Shown here: piece by piece, positions 9,033-18,928 of the stretch
Numbering within the stretch: position 1 is the stretch's first letter
How the letters are laid out: every line of letters starts with the position of its first letter
From: Streptomyces sp. CB01635
GTDB lineage: Bacteria > Actinomycetota > Actinomycetes > Streptomycetales > Streptomycetaceae
Length of the DNA stretch: 64,000 nt
Assembly (NCBI RefSeq): GCF_002803065.1
Contig: NZ_NNBL01000002.1
Coordinates: 795,476 to 859,475 of the forward strand
Reading direction: 5' to 3'
Translations under genes and position numbers: made by a program
The notes under the pieces: model-generated
Database searches by the model: none
What the model was told of the DNA's origin: nothing
What the model saw: the letters and a program-made list of their open reading frames with translations, nothing else

Positions 9033-12000
9033 TGGTCGTCGCCCTCCAAGTCGCCCTCAAGTTCCAGATACGTGGCCCGCAGCCGCTCCAGCGTCTGCGC
9101 GTCCGGCTCGGCCCACAGGCCGCGCTCGGCCGCCTCGAGCAGCCGCTCGGTGATGCCCCGCAGGGCCCACGGGTTGGACTTCTTCATGAAGTCCTGGTTC
9201 TCCGCGTCGAAGACGTACTCGGCCGACAGCTTCTCGTACATCCAGTCGTCGACCACGCCGGCCGTCGCGTCGTACCCGAAGAGGTAGTCGACGGTGGCGG
9301 CCATCTCGAAGGCGCCCTTGTAGCCGTGGCGGCGCATCGCGGCCATCCAGCGCGGGTTGACCACACGGGCGCGGAACACCCGGTGGGTCTCCTCGCCGAG
9401 CGTGCGGGTCTTCACCTGGTCGGGCACGGCGGAGTCGCCGACGTACGCCTCGGGGGAGGCCCCCGTCAGATGCCGCACCATGGCGACCATGCCGCCGTGG
9501 TACTGGAAGTAGTCGTCGGCGTCGACGAGGTCGTGCTCGCGGGTGTCGACGTTCTTCGCCGCCACGTTGATGCGGCGGAACGCCGTCTCCATGTCGCCGC
9601 GCGCCGCCCGCCCGTCGAGCCCGCGCCCGTACGCGTAGCCGCCCCACACCGCGTACACCTCGGCGAGGTCCGCGTCGGACTGCCAGTTGCGGGCGTCGAT
9701 CAGCGGCAGCAGCCCGGCGCCGTACGCGCCCGGCTTCGACCCGAAGATGCGGGCCGTGGCCCGCCGCCGGTCGCCGTGCTCGACGGTGTCCTGTTCGACA
9801 TGGGCGCGTACGTGGTTCTGCTCGGCGGTCTCGTCGAGCGCGGCGACGGCCTGCACGGCGTCGTCGATCAGGCCCACGACGTGCGGGAACGCGTCGCGGA
9901 AGAAGCCGGAGATACGGACCGTCACATCGATGCGCGGGCGCCCGAGTTCGGCGGCGGGCACGATCTCGAAGCCGGTGACACGGCGCGAGGCGTCGTCCCA
10001 CACGGGGCGGCAGCCGAGCAGCGCGAGGATCTCCGCGATGTCGTCGCCCTGCGTACGCATCGCCGAAGTGCCCCACACCGTCAGGCCCACGGACTTGGGG
10101 TACTCGCCGGTGTCGGCCAGATAGCGCGCGACGAGCGAGTCGGCGAGCGCCTGCCCGACCTCCCAGCTCAGCCGCGAGGGGATCGCCTTCGGGTCGACGG
10201 AGTAGAAGTTGCGGCCCGTCGGCAGCACGTTGACCAGGCCGCGCGTCGGCGACCCGGACGGTCCCGCGGGCACGTATCCGCCGTCGAGCGCGCGCAGGAT
10301 GTGCCCGATCTCGTCCGTCGTACGGGCGAGCCGCGGCACGAGCTCACGGCACGCGAACTCCAGCACCGCCACGGCGTCCGGGAGTTCGGTCCCGACGACG
10401 TCGCGGACGAGCGCGGGGACGGCAGCGGCGTCCCAGCCGCGCTCCTCCATGCCCTCGGCCGAGCGCCGGCACAGCTGCTCCAGGAGGTCGATCGCGTCGG
10501 CGGCGCTGCGGGCGGGACCACTGACGAGGTCCGTCAGTTCGGCCGGCACCTTCACGGGGGCGCCGGGCTCGCCGAGCAGCTCCTTCTCGGCCAGGCCGAA
10601 GTGCTCGGCCAGGCAGGCGCGCAGGCCGGGCAGCGCGTTCGCGGTGCCGCCCCACACCTGCGAGGCGCGCAGCACGGCGAGTACGAGGTTCACGCGCGGC
10701 TCGCCGACCGGGCCGCCGCCCAGGATGTGCAGACCGTCGCGGATCTGCACGTCCTTGATCTCGCACAGATAGCCGTCGATGTGCATCACGAACTCGTCGA
10801 AGTCGCCGTCGTCCGGCTGCTCGTCGACATGCAGGTCGTGGTGGAGCTCGGCGGCCTTCACCAGCGTCCAGATCTGGGCGCGCACGGCCGGGGCCTTCGT
10901 CGGGTCCAGGTCGGAGACGAGCGCGTACTCGTCGAGGAGCTGCTCCAGCTTCGCGAGATCGCCGTACGTGTCGGCGCGCGCCATCGGCGGCACCAGGTGG
11001 TCGACGACCGTGGCGTGCCCGCGGCGCTTGGCCTGCGTGCCCTCGCCCGGGTCGTTCACGATGAACGGGTAGATCAGCGGCAGCTCGCCGAGGACCGCGT
11101 CGGGCGCACAACTCCCGCTCAGGCCAAGGCCCTTGCCCGGCAGCCACTCCATGGTGCCGTGCTTGCCCATGTGGATGACGGCGTCCGCGCCGAAGCCGCC
11201 TTCCGATGTCACAGTCTCCAGCCAGCGGTACGCGGCCATGTAGTGGTGCGACGGCGGCATGTCCGGGTCGTGGTAGATCGCGATCGGGTTCTCGCCGAAG
11301 CCGCGCGGCGGCTGGATCATCACGACGACGTTGCCGAACTGGAGCGACGCGAGCACGATGTCGTCGCCGTCGACGTAGAGGGAGCCCGGCGGCTCGCCCC
11401 ACGCCTCCAGCATCTTGTCGCGCAGTTCGGGCGCCAGCTTGTCGAACCAGGCGCGGTAGTCGGCGAGCGGCACGCGCGCGGGCGCCGACGCCAACTGGTC
11501 CTCGGTGAGCCACTCGACGTCGTGGCCGCCCGCCTCGATGAGCCGGTGGATCAGCTCGTCACCGTTGTCGGGGTAGCCGTGGACGCCGTAACCGGCCTCG
11601 CGCAGCGCGTCCAGGACGCGGACGGCGGAGGCGGGCGTGTCGAGGCCCACCGCGTTGCCGACCCGCGAGTGCTTGGTCGGGTAGGCCGTGAAGACGACGG
11701 CGAGCTTCTTCTCGCCGTTCGGCTTGTGGCCGAGACGCGCGTGGCGTACGGCGATTCCGGCGACGCGCGCGGCCCGCTCGGGGTCGGCCGCGTACACGGG
11801 GACGCCGTCGGGGCCCTCCTCCTTGAAGGAGAACGGCACGGTCACGATCCGGCCGTCGAACTCGGGGATCGCGACCTGCATCGCCGCGTCCATCGGCGAC
11901 AGCGCGGCGTCCGACGCCTCCCAGGCCGCCTTCGACGACGTGAGACAAAGACCCTGCAGGACAGGGATGTCGAGGTCGGCGAGCGCGCCGATGTCCCAGG

Positions 12001-12724
12001 CCTCCTCGTCGCCGCCCGCGGACGCCTGCGAGGCGTGCGTGCCGCCCGCCGCGAGTACGGTCGCCACGAGGGTGTCGGCCTCACCGAGCAGCTCGTACAG
12101 GCCGGGGTCGGCGCCGCGCAGCGAACCGCAGTACACCGGAAGGGCGTTGACGCCGCGCGCCTCGATCGCGTCGCACAGCGTGTCCACGAACGCGGTGTTC
12201 CCGGACAGCTCGTGGGCGCGGTAGAAGAGCACGCCGACCGTCGGACGGCCCTCGACGCGGGCACGGCGGCCGAGCACCCCGTACTCGGGCATCTTCTGCG
12301 GCTCGGCGCTGTGCCGCTCCTGCGTGCTCCCGGCCCGGCCTTGCCCGCCCCGCAGCACGTCCTGGACGAGGAAGCGGGCCAGCTCGACGAGGTTGCCCGG
12401 GCCGCCCTCGACGAGATAGCGCAGCGCCTCGGCCACGGCGCCCGCGTGCACGGTCGACTCGGCCATCAGCTCCGCGTCCGGGACGCTCTCGCCGCCGAGC
12501 AGGACCGTCGGCACGCCGGACGCCTTCAGCGCCGCGAGCCCGTCCTCCCAGGCGCGCTTGCCGCCGAGGAGCCGTACGACGGCGATGTCCACGCCGTCGA
12601 GCAGTTCCGGCAACTCGCTCTGCACGTCCACGCGGGTCGGGTTCCCGATCCGGTAGGGGGCGCCGGAGGCCCGGGCCGCCAGCAGATCGGTGTCTGCGGT
12701 CGACAACAACAACACTGTGCTCAT
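9029..12724 (-). CDS. cobN: Cobaltochelatase large subunit CobN
   Basis: CobN of 1231 residues is the large ATP-dependent subunit that inserts cobalt into hydrogenobyrinate a,c-diamide. Length and conserved blocks ([45 protein letters not shown]) identify it. ATG 12724 overlaps the cobQ stop (ATGA); a longer in-frame extension to 12991 is a shadow of cobQ. It forms the chelatase with the downstream ChlI-ChlD fusion, and the two genes are translationally coupled. Confidence 0.95.
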   Translation of the reverse strand: MSTVLLLSTADTDLLAARASGAPYRIGNPTRVDVQSELPELLDGVDIAVVRLLGGKRAWEDGLAALKASGVPTVLLGGESVPDAELMAESTVHAGAVAEALRYLVEGGPGNLVELARFLVQDVLRGGQGRAGSTQERHSAEPQKMPEYGVLGRRARVEGRPTVGVLFYRAHELSGNTAFVDTLCDAIEARGVNALPVYCGSLRGADPGLYELLGEADTLVATVLAAGGTHASQASAGGDEEAWDIGALADLDIPVLQGLCLTSSKAAWEASDAALSPMDAAMQVAIPEFDGRIVTVPFSFKEEGPDGVPVYAADPERAARVAGIAVRHARLGHKPNGEKKLAVVFTAYPTKHSRVGNAVGLDTPASAVRVLDALREAGYGVHGYPDNGDELIHRLIEAGGHDVEWLTEDQLASAPARVPLADYRAWFDKLAPELRDKMLEAWGEPPGSLYVDGDDIVLASLQFGNVVVMIQPPRGFGENPIAIYHDPDMPPSHHYMAAYRWLETVTSEGGFGADAVIHMGKHGTMEWLPGKGLGLSGSCAPDAVLGELPLIYPFIVNDPGEGTQAKRRGHATVVDHLVPPMARADTYGDLAKLEQLLDEYALVSDLDPTKAPAVRAQIWTLVKAAELHHDLHVDEQPDDGDFDEFVMHIDGYLCEIKDVQIRDGLHILGGGPVGEPRVNLVLAVLRASQVWGGTANALPGLRACLAEHFGLAEKELLGEPGAPVKVPAELTDLVSGPARSAADAIDLLEQLCRRSAEGMEERGWDAAAVPALVRDVVGTELPDAVAVLEFACRELVPRLARTTDEIGHILRALDGGYVPAGPSGSPTRGLVNVLPTGRNFYSVDPKAIPSRLSWEVGQALADSLVARYLADTGEYPKSVGLTVWGTSAMRTQGDDIAEILALLGCRPVWDDASRRVTGFEIVPAAELGRPRIDVTVRISGFFRDAFPHVVGLIDDAVQAVAALDETAEQNHVRAHVEQDTVEHGDRRRATARIFGSKPGAYGAGLLPLIDARNWQSDADLAEVYAVWGGYAYGRGLDGRAARGDMETAFRRINVAAKNVDTREHDLVDADDYFQYHGGMVAMVRHLTGASPEAYVGDSAVPDQVKTRTLGEETHRVFRARVVNPRWMAAMRRHGYKGAFEMAATVDYLFGYDATAGVVDDWMYEKLSAEYVFDAENQDFMKKSNPWALRGITERLLEAAERGLWAEPDAQTLERLRATYLELEGDLEGDDQ

Positions 12725-14232
12725 GCGGGCGCTCCCGGTGGAATGAAAGGCAGTCCTGACGGAGCGCCGGACTCGATGAGCCGCCACAGCGCGTCCGTGT
12801 CCGCGTGTTCTTCGATCAGATCGCCGAGCCGGTCGAGCTGCTCCTCGCGCAGCGCGCCGAACGACGTGTCGGGCGCTGGTACGAAACGGCGGCCCGCGGC
12901 GGCCGCGACCTCGCGCAGGAACGCCCGGCGGAAGCCGTCCGCCTCCAGCGAGCCGTGCCAGTGCGTGCCCCAGACGGAGCCGACGCGGCATCCGTCCAAG
13001 AAGGCTTCTCCGCCGGTGACCTCGGCGACCCCGTGATGAATCTCGTAACCCTCGACGCGCTCGCCGAGCGCCTCGCCGACGGGCCGGGCGAGGGTCTTCT
13101 CGCGCTCGAACCGCACCCGTACGGGCAGCAGTCCGAGCCCGTCCACGGCGCCCAGGCGCGACTCGACGTCGTCCTCGATGCGCTCGCCGAGCACCTGGAA
13201 GCCGCCGCAGATCCCGAGGACCGGCCGGCCCTCGGCGGCCCGGCGCGCCAGGGCGTCGGCGAGGCCGCGCTCACGCAGCCACTGAAGTGCCTTGACGGTG
13301 CCGCGCGTTCCCGGCACGACGACCAGGTCCGCGTCGACGAGCTCCTCGGCGCGGTCGACGAACCGCACGACGACGCCCGGCTCCGCGGCCAGGGCGTCCA
13401 CGTCGGTGAAGTTCGACATCAGCGGGACGGCGCAGACGGCGACGCGCAACACGTCCTCGCCGACCGGGGCCGCGGTCTGCGACTCGCGCACGGAACCGCG
13501 CAGCGACACGCGCAGCCCGTCCTCCTCGTCGATGCCGAGGCCGTGCTGGAAGGGGAGGACCCCGTACGTGGGGCGCCCGGTCAGGTCCTTGAGCATGTCG
13601 AGGCCGGGCTCGAGGAGCGAGACGTCCCCGCGGAACTTGTTGACCAGATAGCCGGCCAGCAGCTCCTGGTCCTCGGGGGCGAGCAGTGCCGTCGTGCCGA
13701 AGAACGACGCGAAGACGCCGCCGCGGTCGATGTCGCCGACCACGAGCACGGGCAGCCGCGCGGCCCGGGCGATCCCCATGTTGACGATGTCGGTGCGGCG
13801 CAGGTTGATCTCGGCGGGAGAGCCCGCCCCTTCACAGATCACGGCGTCATAGCTGCCCCGGAGTTCCTCCAGGCATCCCACGACGGTGTCCAGAAGTGCC
13901 GCCTGCCGTCCCCCGTGGTAGCCCCGGGCACTCAACTCGCCGACCGGCTTGCCCATGAGCACCACCTGGCTGCTCCGGTCACTGCCCGGCTTCAGCAGCA
14001 CGGGGTTCATCAGGGCGCTCGGCTCGACGCGGGCGGCCTGCGCCTGCATGGCCTGCGCCCGCCCGATCTCGGCGCCCTCGCGCGTCACGAAGGAGTTGAG
14101 GGACATGTTCTGCCCCTTGAACGGCGCGACCTTCACCCCCTGCCGCACCAGCCACCGGCAGATCCCCGCGGTGACGACGCTCTTCCCGGCATCGGACGTG
14201 GTCCCTGCCACCAGCAGTCCGCCACCACTCAC
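12721..14232 (-). CDS. cobQ: Cobyric acid synthase CobQ
   Basis: CobQ of 503 residues amidates the b, d, e and g carboxylates of adenosylcobyrinic acid a,c-diamide. The N-terminal dethiobiotin-synthetase-like domain has [15 protein letters not shown], followed by [14 protein letters not shown]. The C-terminal amidotransferase domain has the nucleophile in [11 protein letters not shown] and the His in GTHWHGSLE. The start is the GTG at 14232 overlapping the cbiB stop (GTGA); upstream in-frame sequence is a cbiB shadow. The stop overlaps cobN. Confidence 0.95.
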   Translation of the reverse strand: MSGGGLLVAGTTSDAGKSVVTAGICRWLVRQGVKVAPFKGQNMSLNSFVTREGAEIGRAQAMQAQAARVEPSALMNPVLLKPGSDRSSQVVLMGKPVGELSARGYHGGRQAALLDTVVGCLEELRGSYDAVICEGAGSPAEINLRRTDIVNMGIARAARLPVLVVGDIDRGGVFASFFGTTALLAPEDQELLAGYLVNKFRGDVSLLEPGLDMLKDLTGRPTYGVLPFQHGLGIDEEDGLRVSLRGSVRESQTAAPVGEDVLRVAVCAVPLMSNFTDVDALAAEPGVVVRFVDRAEELVDADLVVVPGTRGTVKALQWLRERGLADALARRAAEGRPVLGICGGFQVLGERIEDDVESRLGAVDGLGLLPVRVRFEREKTLARPVGEALGERVEGYEIHHGVAEVTGGEAFLDGCRVGSVWGTHWHGSLEADGFRRAFLREVAAAAGRRFVPAPDTSFGALREEQLDRLGDLIEEHADTDALWRLIESGAPSGLPFIPPGAPA

Positions 14233-15170
14233 GACTTCCCCCTTTGCAACAGTGCCCGCCCCGCGACACACACGCCGAGGGCCAGCCAGCTCACGCGCCG
14301 CGAGAGCCGCGCCGCCCGCTCGACGTCGGCGGTCTCCACGGCCCGGCCCGACGCGTTCAGTACGGGCCGGTGCTCGACCCGCCCGCCGTACGACAACGTG
14401 CCCCCGAGCCGCACTCCGAGCGCCCCCGCGAACGAGGCCTCGACGACACCGGCGTTGGGGCTCGGGTGCAGCCGCGCGTCCGCGCGCCACGCCGTGAGCG
14501 CGCCGCGCGGACGGCCGCCCGCGACCGCGGCGAGCACGCCGGTCAGCCGCGCCCCCGGCCAGCCCGCCACGTCGTCGAGGCGCGCGGAGGCCCAGCCGTA
14601 GCGGCGGTACCTGGCCGACTTGTGGCCGACCATGGCGTCCAGCGTGTTCACGGCGCGGAACGCGACGAGCCCGGGGATGCCGGCGACGGCGCCCCACACG
14701 AGCGCGCCCACGACGGCGTCGGAGGTGTTCTCGGCGACGGACTCGACGACGGCCCGCGCGATCCCGTCCGCGTCCAGGGCCTGCGGGTCACGCCCGCACA
14801 GATGCGGCAGCCGCTCGCGCGCCGCGTCCACGTCACCGGCGGTCAGCGCGCCCCCGATGGCGCGCGCCTCGCGCCCCAGCGACGTACCGCCGACGACCGC
14901 CCAGGTGGCGGCGGCGGTCAGCGCGATGGAGACGGCGGGGGAGTGGCGCACGGCGCGCGCGGCGAGGCCACCGGCGACGGCGGCGCCCCCGGCGCACACG
15001 GCGGTGTGCACGGCGCCCCACCCGCGGTGGTCACGCCACAGCACGCGCTCGACGGCGCCCGCGGCCCGCCCGAACGCGGCGACCGGATGCCCGCGGCGCG
15101 GATCGCCGATCAGGAGGTCACCGAGGAGTCCGGCGGCGCTGCCGTACGCGAAGACGCGCTCGGCCCGCAC
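14229..15170 (-). CDS. cbiB: Adenosylcobinamide-phosphate synthase CbiB/CobD
   Basis: This is a 313-residue multi-helix membrane protein that attaches the aminopropanol linker to adenosylcobyric acid. [19 protein letters not shown] at the N-terminus and the [17 protein letters not shown] / [12 protein letters not shown] blocks are characteristic. The open frame reaches 15263, but homology starts at GTG 15170. The 5' UTR of about 100 bases then separates it from the cobalamin riboswitch. It is the first gene of the seven-gene run ending with cobI. The start is the least certain part of the call. Confidence 0.9.
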   Translation of the reverse strand: MRAERVFAYGSAAGLLGDLLIGDPRRGHPVAAFGRAAGAVERVLWRDHRGWGAVHTAVCAGGAAVAGGLAARAVRHSPAVSIALTAAATWAVVGGTSLGREARAIGGALTAGDVDAARERLPHLCGRDPQALDADGIARAVVESVAENTSDAVVGALVWGAVAGIPGLVAFRAVNTLDAMVGHKSARYRRYGWASARLDDVAGWPGARLTGVLAAVAGGRPRGALTAWRADARLHPSPNAGVVEASFAGALGVRLGGTLSYGGRVEHRPVLNASGRAVETADVERAARLSRRVSWLALGVCVAGRALLQRGKS

Positions 15171-15269
15171 GGTCAGCCCGCCGCTACGGCGAGGGGAACC
15201 CTTGTACTCGTTCTCGGCGGGAGCACCCGCAACTGGCAGCCGCGCATGGCGATATGTCCTCACTCAGGG

Positions 15270-15412
15270 TGTCCACGCCCTGGTTGGAAGAGACCGGCGG
15301 CGAGAGTTCCTGGCTCGCGGGGATCACTCCCCGGTGACAGTGGCGGGACCGCGCCGGATTCGCACCGGCTTCCTCTCCTGCTGCCGTAGATGGCCCCGGA
15401 AGTCCACCACGC
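15270..15412 (-). promoter_or_regulatory. Cobalamin (adenosylcobalamin) riboswitch
   Basis: On the minus strand the conserved core reads GCCGGTGCGAATCCGGC, then GCGGTCCCGCCACTGT (CCACTGT at about 15344-15338), then the B12 box GAGCCAGGAACTCTCGCC (15316-15299). These come in the order and spacing of the cobalamin riboswitch family. It precedes cbiB and should repress the cbiB-cobQ-cobN-chlID-cobO-cobB-cobI run when cobalamin is plentiful. Whether it acts on translation or transcription is not clear. The outer boundaries are approximate. Confidence 0.93.
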
Positions 15413-15424
15413 CCCGCGAACGCC

Positions 15425-15442
15425 CGTCAACTTGCCGTTGAC
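15425..15442 (-). promoter_or_regulatory. Candidate -35 region overlapped by an inverted repeat, upstream of the riboswitch
   Basis: A perfect 6-bp inverted repeat with a 5-base spacer (GTCAAC-ttgcc-GTTGAC, 15426-15442) lies just upstream of the riboswitch. On the minus strand it includes TTGACG, a good -35 hexamer. I see no strong -10 at 17 bases. It may be an operator for a protein regulator acting on top of the riboswitch, or it may be chance. Confidence 0.35.
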
Positions 15443-15476
15443 CTGCGAAGGGAGAGTGTGCTGAGGCCCACACGAA

Positions 15477-15512
15477 GCGGGGTGCGGAACGCCTTCGCGT
15501 CCCGCACCCCGC
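15477..15512 (-). terminator. Hairpin terminator after the pit operon
   Basis: A perfect 11-bp stem (GCGGGGTGCGG with CCGCACCCCGC) encloses a 14-base loop. It lies 21 bases past the stop of the small membrane protein gene and ahead of the cbiB promoter region. There is no U-tract, as is usual in Streptomyces. Confidence 0.7.
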
Positions 15513-15533
15513 ACTCCTGCCGGTTACCTCCGG

Positions 15534-15755
15534 TCAGGCGACGATCAGGAAGATCCCGTACCCGACGGCCGCCGCGCACAGGGCGAAGCAGGCGTACGCG
15601 CCGGAGACGGCCAGCGCCGCCGAGTTGCCCTGGGCCGCCGCCGACTCCCGCTTGGTGAGGCCGACGATGCCGAGGGTGAACAGGCCCACGAGGGCCACCG
15701 TGATCACGAGGCTGACTCCGAACACGGAGCCGAGTGCTGCCCAGTCGATGTGCAT
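15534..15755 (-). CDS. Small two-helix membrane protein downstream of the phosphate transporter
   Basis: This 73-residue protein has two hydrophobic segments (about 8-30 and 48-70) joined by a short charged stretch, TKRESAAAQ. It starts 15 bases after the pit stop and is followed by a hairpin terminator, so it is cotranscribed with pit. From memory, a small gene occupies this place next to pitH2 in other streptomycetes. Its function is unknown; a partner or stabiliser of the transporter is the obvious guess. Confidence 0.8.
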   Translation of the reverse strand: MHIDWAALGSVFGVSLVITVALVGLFTLGIVGLTKRESAAAQGNSAALAVSGAYACFALCAAAVGYGIFLIVA

Positions 15756-15770
15756 AGCGCTGCTGTTTCC

Positions 15771-17045
15771 TTAGACCGTGGCCGGGCGCACGGGCTCCGC
15801 CGAAGGCGGGGCGGGCGAGGCGGGGATGGTGGTCTTCACGTCGGTGTCCAGGTCCGCGACCGTGCCGGCGGGCGGCGGGGTGACGGCCGCGATCGCGGTG
15901 GTCACGACGCCGGCGGGCTCGTCCGGGACGTCGACGCCATCGATGTCGTCGTCCGTGACGTTCGTGTGGTCGATCGAGTTGCGCCGGGACAGAGCCCAGA
16001 TGATGCCCGCGCCGGCGATCAGGAGCAGCGCGGTGACGGCGACGCCCCACGAGCCCTGCTTGGTGAGGAACTCGGCGCCCGCGCCGACCAGACCGGCGGC
16101 CGGCAGGGTCAGGCCCCAGGCGATGAACATGCGGGTCGCGGTCGACCAGCGGACGACGCCGCCCTTGCGGCCGAGGCCCGAGCCCATGACGGCGCCGGAG
16201 CAGACCTGCGTCGTGGAGAGCGAGAAGCCGATGTGCGAGGAGGCGAGGATCGCGGTCGCGGCGCTGGTCTGGGCGGCGAAGCCCTGCTGCGGCGCGAGGT
16301 CCGTGAGGCCCTTGCCCATGGTGCGGATGATGCGCCAGCCGCCGAGGTAGGTGCCGAGCGCGATGGCCGCACCGGCCGAGACGATGACCCACATCGGGGG
16401 GTTGGCGCCGGGGCTGAGGACGCCGCCCGTGATCAGGGCGAGCGTGATGATGCCCATCGTCTTCTGCGCGTCGTTCGTGCCGTGCGCCAGCGAGACCAGG
16501 CCCGCGGAGGCGATCTGCCCGGCGCGGTAGCCCTTGGCGGTCGCCTTCTGGTCGGTCTTGCTGCCTATCCGGTACGTGAGCCGGGTGGCCAGCGTCGCGG
16601 CGATGCCCGCCACGAGCGGCGCGGCGACGGCCGGGAGCAGGATCTTGGTGACGACGGTGCCGCCGTTGATCGACGACCAGCCCATCGACATCACGGCGGC
16701 ACCGATGAGGCCGCCGAAGAGCGCGTGGGACGAGCTGGAGGGGAGGCCCACCAGCCAGGTCAGGAGATTCCAGAGGATGGCGCCCACCAGCGCCGCGAAG
16801 ATGACCTCGGTCTTGAGTCCGTCCTCGTTGATGATGCCGCCGGAGATCGTCTTGGCGACCTCCACGGAGAGGAAGGCTCCGACGAGGTTCAGCACGGCGG
16901 ACATGGCCACCGCCGTCTTGGGCTTGAGAGCGCCGGTCGAGATGGTGGTGGCCATCGCGTTGGCTGTGTCGTGGAAACCGTTCGTGAAGTCGAACACGAG
17001 AGCGGTAACGATCACGATCCCGAGGAGAAGCGTGATGTGTTCCAT
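15771..17045 (-). CDS. pitH2: PiT family inorganic phosphate transporter (PitH2-like)
   Basis: This is a 424-residue membrane protein of the PiT family, a low-affinity metal-phosphate:H+ symporter. Both family signatures are present: DFTNGFHDTANAMATTIS near the N-terminus, and SLAHGTNDAQKTMGIITLAL in the middle. The C-terminal 70 residues are a Pro/Asp-rich cytoplasmic tail. A PHO box lies 48-69 bases upstream of the ATG, so PhoP control under phosphate limitation is expected, as reported for S. coelicolor pitH2. The Shine-Dalgarno sequence is weak. Confidence 0.92.
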   Translation of the reverse strand: MEHITLLLGIVIVTALVFDFTNGFHDTANAMATTISTGALKPKTAVAMSAVLNLVGAFLSVEVAKTISGGIINEDGLKTEVIFAALVGAILWNLLTWLVGLPSSSSHALFGGLIGAAVMSMGWSSINGGTVVTKILLPAVAAPLVAGIAATLATRLTYRIGSKTDQKATAKGYRAGQIASAGLVSLAHGTNDAQKTMGIITLALITGGVLSPGANPPMWVIVSAGAAIALGTYLGGWRIIRTMGKGLTDLAPQQGFAAQTSAATAILASSHIGFSLSTTQVCSGAVMGSGLGRKGGVVRWSTATRMFIAWGLTLPAAGLVGAGAEFLTKQGSWGVAVTALLLIAGAGIIWALSRRNSIDHTNVTDDDIDGVDVPDEPAGVVTTAIAAVTPPPAGTVADLDTDVKTTIPASPAPPSAEPVRPATV

Positions 17046-17092
17046 TTACCCAGGCTTCTGTTGGACGTCAGTGGCTCGGCGACCGTAGGCAA

Positions 17093-17114
17093 TCTGAGTG
17101 AACGGAAGATGAAC
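17093..17114 (-). promoter_or_regulatory. PHO box (PhoP-binding direct repeats)
   Basis: On the minus strand two adjacent 11-base direct repeat units read GTTCATCTTCC and GTTCACTCAGA. Both match the Streptomyces PhoP unit, whose core is GTTCACC. The spacing (11 bases, same helical face) and position upstream of pit are right for a functional site. Confidence 0.8.
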
Positions 17115-17215
17115 TGAGGCGGGCGGTGCGGTGACTCGAAGCGGAGTGCCGCCACTCCGTTGGAAACGGGGCGGCGGCACGGGGTCGTTCGCGAAGCGGA
17201 ACGGTGGCTCAATCA

Positions 17216-17236
17216 AGCGGAAGTAAGCCTTCCGCT
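17216..17236 (-). terminator. Hairpin at the 3' end of the GH25 gene
   Basis: An 8-bp stem (AGCGGAAG with CTTCCGCT) and a 5-base loop overlap the TAG stop of the muramidase gene. It probably ends that transcript before the pit promoter. Confidence 0.55.
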
Positions 17237-17978
17237 AGCCGCGGGCGAACCTCCGCAACTGCGCCTGTGAACCGTTGAAGAGATTCTGGTCACCCGGCAG
17301 TCCGCCGCTGTTGTCGTACTGCCAGAACGTCCAGTACGACCAGCCCGACGGCAGCGCCCCGGCGGACTCGTCGTAGCGGGCGAGCCATAGCGCGTGGTTC
17401 CCCGCGAAGGCCGCGCTGTTGCCCGTGCAGTTCTTCCACCAGCGGTAATTGGTGTAGATCACCGGCCGGCGGCCCGTCCTGCGCCGCACCTCGTCGCTGA
17501 ACGACCTGATCCAGGAGATCATCTTCCCCTTGCTCAGGCCGTAGCACTTCTTCGAGCTGTACGGGTTGTACTCGATGTCGAGCGCCGGCGGCAGCGTCCA
17601 GCCGTCCGCCCGCCACCCGCCCCCGTTGCGCACGAAGTACGAGGCCTGCGTCCGGCCGGACGACTTGTTCGGGAGCGCGAAGTGGTACGCGCCGCGGATG
17701 ATGCCGGCGCTGCGCGCTCCGTTGTACTGCCGGCTGAAGTAGGGATTGCGGTAGGTGGTGGACTCGGTCGCCTTGACGTAGACGAACCGTGCACCCTTGC
17801 TCTTGGCCTTCTGCCAGTCGACGTTCGTCTGGTGCGACGAGACGTCGTGCCCCTTGGTGCCGCCCGCCGCGGACGCCGGAGCCTGTGCGAGAGCGGTTCC
17901 CCCGAACGTCAGGGCGGCGAGTGATGTCGCGGCCGCGATCTGCGCGCGGCGACGGGACGGCTTGTGACCACGAGCCAT
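17235..17978 (-). CDS. Secreted GH25 muramidase (lysozyme M1 type)
   Basis: This 247-residue secreted protein has a twin-arginine-like charged N-region (RGHKPSRRR), a hydrophobic stretch and a likely Ala-x-Ala cleavage near residue 37-39. The mature part is a single GH25 domain: GHDVSSHQTNVDWQKAKSKG, YVKATEST and LPPALDIEYNP carry the catalytic DxE residues. ATG 17978 has a GGGGGGAA Shine-Dalgarno; an upstream extension to 18017 was rejected. It should cleave beta-1,4 bonds between MurNAc and GlcNAc, in wall turnover or lysis of competitors. Confidence 0.93.
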   Translation of the reverse strand: MARGHKPSRRRAQIAAATSLAALTFGGTALAQAPASAAGGTKGHDVSSHQTNVDWQKAKSKGARFVYVKATESTTYRNPYFSRQYNGARSAGIIRGAYHFALPNKSSGRTQASYFVRNGGGWRADGWTLPPALDIEYNPYSSKKCYGLSKGKMISWIRSFSDEVRRRTGRRPVIYTNYRWWKNCTGNSAAFAGNHALWLARYDESAGALPSGWSYWTFWQYDNSGGLPGDQNLFNGSQAQLRRFARG

Positions 17979-18181
17979 ATTTCCCCCCGGAATGGCGACG
18001 TGCATGACAAATCCCACCGGAGGCTACCGGAAGATCCCGCTGAGCCCGTCGGTCTCCAGCCAATCGTTTCCAGGCGGGCATTCATGCCCATTCGTGCGCT
18101 TCCGGACTCCTCGGATCCGCATTAAAGTGCCCGGGCGCCACGATCCACGCGGGCCCGCCGGGCGGCTGGCAGGATGCGGGC

Positions 18182-18859
18182 ATGGCGCAGGAACCGGGCG
18201 AGGCAGGGCAGGGCGCGGACGGACTCGCGCAGGCATGGAGCGCGCTCGTGGCGACGGCCCGGCGCACCGTCACCGACGGCCTCGTCGTCGGGACCTCGGG
18301 AAACGTCTCGGTGCGCATCGGCGACACCGTCCTCGTCACGCCCAGCGGGGTCCCCTACGACGAGCTCACCCCGGACGACCTCGTCGCCGTCGGCCTCGAC
18401 GGCGGGCAGCGCGCCGGAACCCTGACCCCGACCAGCGAACTCCCGATGCATCTGGCGGTCTACCGCGCGACGCCCGCCCGTGCCGTCGTCCACACCCACG
18501 CGGTCCACGCCACCGCCGTCTCCACCCTCGTGCCCGAGCTCCCGCTCATCCACTACATGGCCGCGACCCTCGGCGGACCTGTCCGGGTTGCCCCGTATGC
18601 GACGTACGGCACCGAGCGGTTGGCCGAGAACGTGCTCGACGCTCTCAAGGGGCGGACAGGCTGCCTGCTCCAGAACCACGGCACCCTCACCTACGGCGAC
18701 ACCCTCGCCGCCGCCTACGACCGCACGGCCCAGCTCGAATGGCTGTGCCGCGTCTGGCTCACCGCGAGCGCCCATCCCCACCACACGCCGACGCTCCTCA
18801 CCCGCGACCAGGTGCGCGAGGTGGAGGAGAAGCTGCGGGGGTACGGGCAGCCGGGCTGA
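18182..18859 (+). CDS. Class II aldolase/adducin family protein (fuculose-phosphate aldolase-like)
   Basis: This is a 225-residue class II aldolase/AraD-FucA protein. The zinc ligands are visible as VVHTHAVHA (HxH, with the further conserved His) and LLQNHGTLTYG; GTSGNVSVR and TPTSELPMH are the phosphate- and substrate-binding segments. Such enzymes cleave sugar phosphates or act as 5-methylthioribulose- or hydroxyacid-processing lyases. No sugar kinase or isomerase lies nearby, so the substrate cannot be deduced. Confidence 0.88.
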   Translation: MAQEPGEAGQGADGLAQAWSALVATARRTVTDGLVVGTSGNVSVRIGDTVLVTPSGVPYDELTPDDLVAVGLDGGQRAGTLTPTSELPMHLAVYRATPARAVVHTHAVHATAVSTLVPELPLIHYMAATLGGPVRVAPYATYGTERLAENVLDALKGRTGCLLQNHGTLTYGDTLAAAYDRTAQLEWLCRVWLTASAHPHHTPTLLTRDQVREVEEKLRGYGQPG

Positions 18860-18928
18860 ACCGGCACCCGACGGCCCCCCGGCCTCGCCCCACTGGCCGG
18901 TCGGAGCCCGGGCGCGGACACTGGGACG

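Noticed and set aside
9326..13036. A 1236-codon open frame on the plus strand opposite cobN
   Set aside because: It is rich in Arg, Val, Gly and His, has no recognisable domain, and mirrors the codon bias of cobN on the other strand. It is a typical high-GC shadow.
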